Assembly (NCBI GenBank): GCA_020350865.1
Contig: CP070726.1
Location: 2,274,213-2,281,129, forward strand
Reading direction: 5' to 3'
DNA: 6,917 nt
Source of the DNA: Thermoplasmata archaeon
GTDB lineage: Archaea > Thermoplasmatota > Thermoplasmata > GCA-020350865
In this document: positions 5,869 through 6,917 of the stretch, piece after piece
Position numbering within the stretch: position 1 is the stretch's first letter
How the letters are laid out: each line of letters starts with the position of its first letter
Notes under the pieces: model-generated
Database searches by the model: none
Seen by the model: only the letters and a program-made list of their open reading frames with translations
Told to the model about the DNA's origin: nothing
Position numbers and translations under genes: made by a program

Positions 5869-6917
5869 ATGAAAAGCAAGCATATTGGGTTGGCAGCAGC
5901 AGTTGGAGTGTTTCTTGTGTTGATGGTCTTTTCCGGTACGGGATCGGCTGTCTCCATTACGATTACCGACCTGGAGGCCTCTACGCCCCGGGGAGAGAAC
6001 ATGGATTTCGACCTCACCATCGGTATCTCGGGCGAGCGCATACCCATTGATTACATCGAACTGGAGTTTGAAGGGACCTTGAGTTTCTCCTATACTTTCT
6101 ATCCCTCCGGCAGTGAGAGGACACGCCCTCCATGGCTGTCCATCATGGTGACACCCAAGGTGAGTGGTGATTACAGCTATGGGTCCAGGTGGGGATACGA
6201 TGTGCAGTACGGATACGGCTATGACTTCGGGTACGGGTACGGCTACGGGGGAACGCTCCAGTACAACATCGTGCTGGACTCACTGTCCCTGGCCCTGGGG
6301 AGTTATTCTGTTACGCCTCATGTCTACACAGGCAGCTCAATTCATCCCAAGTTCTCCTCCCAGGATTCATACGTGTTCGAAGTGGTGAACAATCCCCCCG
6401 CAATAACGACGGCGGATGTGGTCTCGGCCACTGAAGATTCATTGTACTCCGTAAATTACGAGGCAGACAATCCGGATTCGGACACGCTCACCTGGTCCCT
6501 TGACACAAGCGCAGAAGAATGGCTCGATATCAATCCCAGTACCGGCTCATTGATCGGAACACCCGATAACAGCCATGTGGGCAGCTACTGGGTGAAGGTC
6601 ACTGTGGATGACGGGAACGGAGGCACCGATTCCCACAACTTCACGCTCACGGTGTACAACGTACCGCCCGCCATCACCACGGGGGACATAATCACTGCAA
6701 CTGAGGATACCCCGTATTCCAATGATTACGCATCAGATGACGATGGTCAAGGCACCGTAATCTGGCTCCTTGAATCCAACGGCTCATGGCTTTCCCTGCA
6801 TCCCACCACCGGTGTTCTGAGCGGCACCCCTGACAACAGCCATGTGGGAAATGTCTGGGTGAACGTCACTGTGCATGACGGCAACGGAGGCATCGACTCC
6901 TCAAACTTCTCACTCAC
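5869..6917 (+). CDS. Secreted surface protein with Gly/Tyr-rich insert and tandem Ig-like (He_PIG/CADG-type) repeats, 3' end off the window
   Basis: The frame is open to the right edge (349 residues). Residues 1-27 are a classical Sec signal peptide: a basic start (MKSKH), a hydrophobic core and a probable cut after GTGSA. Residues 28 to about 173 look like a beta-sandwich domain of alternating polar and hydrophobic strands, interrupted at about 104-128 by a Gly/Tyr-rich stretch. From residue 176 come Ig-like repeats of 90 residues (PPAIT, ATED, W-x-L, TG-x-L-x-GTPDNSHVG, VTV-x-DGNGG), the pattern of putative Ig or dystroglycan-type cadherin-like domains. One repeat is complete and the second is cut by the edge; more probably follow, perhaps with a C-terminal anchor. 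Sequons at Asn257, 304, 332 and 346 would allow N-glycosylation. The start is fixed by GGAGGT seven bases upstream. The likely role is a cell-surface or matrix structural or binding protein; the ligand is unknown. Confidence 0.88.
   Translation, partial: MKSKHIGLAAAVGVFLVLMVFSGTGSAVSITITDLEASTPRGENMDFDLTIGISGERIPIDYIELEFEGTLSFSYTFYPSGSERTRPPWLSIMVTPKVSGDYSYGSRWGYDVQYGYGYDFGYGYGYGGTLQYNIVLDSLSLALGSYSVTPHVYTGSSIHPKFSSQDSYVFEVVNNPPAITTADVVSATEDSLYSVNYEADNPDSDTLTWSLDTSAEEWLDINPSTGSLIGTPDNSHVGSYWVKVTVDDGNGGTDSHNFTLTVYNVPPAITTGDIITATEDTPYSNDYASDDDGQGTVIWLLESNGSWLSLHPTTGVLSGTPDNSHVGNVWVNVTVHDGNGGIDSSNFSL
6178..6252 (+). repeat. Gly/Tyr-rich low-complexity segment inside the Ig-repeat protein
   Basis: Codons for residues 104-128 alternate Gly with Tyr or Phe (GYDVQYGYGY then DFGYGYGYGG), written with repeated GGNTAC units. 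It lies between two beta-strand-like regions of the N-terminal domain, so it may be an exposed loop expanded by slippage. Confidence 0.6.
6394..6917 (+). repeat. Tandem 270-bp Ig-like repeats (one complete, one partial)
   Basis: Unit 1 covers 6394-6663 and unit 2 begins at 6664, an exact 90-codon spacing from PPAIT to PPAIT. The second half of each unit is almost the same at the DNA level (ACAGCCATGTGGG, GTCACTGTG, AACGGAGGCA in both), while the first half has diverged. Confidence 0.8.

Noticed and set aside
5869..6047. Minus-strand 71-codon frame (5832-6047) over the signal peptide of the Ig-repeat gene
   Set aside because: The plus strand has a strong GGAGGT site, a textbook signal peptide and a long open frame.

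Overview
This window looks like part of an archaeal chromosome, most likely a mesophilic or sediment euryarchaeote of the Thermoplasmatota kind; that placement is an inference and is tentative. The support is AT-rich archaeal-type TATA elements ahead of genes, Shine-Dalgarno-like GGTGAT and GGAGGT sites matching an archaeal 16S tail, and a gene set of secreted beta-propeller, Ig-like repeat and GT-C-like proteins that is common in such genomes. No rRNA, tRNA, CRISPR array, transposase or phage gene was seen.

Layout. Positions 1-2257 (minus) hold the first 752 residues of a secreted or anchored FG-GAP/VCBS-type beta-propeller protein whose end lies off the left edge. Positions 2258-2470 are a divergent promoter region with several TATA candidates and a 9-bp inverted repeat close to the propeller gene start. 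Positions 2471-3547 (plus) encode a membrane-anchored subtilisin-like (S8) serine protease with a complete Asp-His-Ser triad but no visible inhibitory prodomain. It is followed after 25 bp by one or two small membrane-protein reading frames (3573-3818 and 3766-4008) that overlap in different frames and may be a single frameshifted gene. Positions 3990-5705 (minus) encode a large polytopic membrane protein resembling GT-C glycosyltransferases. Positions 5706-5868 form a second divergent promoter region. From 5869 to the right edge (plus) runs a secreted protein with a Gly/Tyr-rich insert and tandem Ig-like (He_PIG/CADG-type) repeats.

How the parts may fit. Every gene encodes an extracytoplasmic or membrane protein, so this is a cell-envelope neighbourhood: two repeat-rich surface proteins, a surface protease with small membrane companions, and a membrane enzyme that could work on glycans. 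The N-X-S/T sequons in the surface proteins agree with a glycosylated envelope, but nothing ties the genes into one pathway. The protease and the Ig-repeat gene are GC-rich (about 55-60% in sampled stretches), while the propeller gene and the second small frame are AT-rich (about 35-45%), which suggests different histories. I did not find a clearly new defence or mobile system. The most unusual items are the out-of-frame small membrane ORF pair, a 12-base leader sequence shared by two distant genes, and the inverted repeat upstream of the propeller gene.
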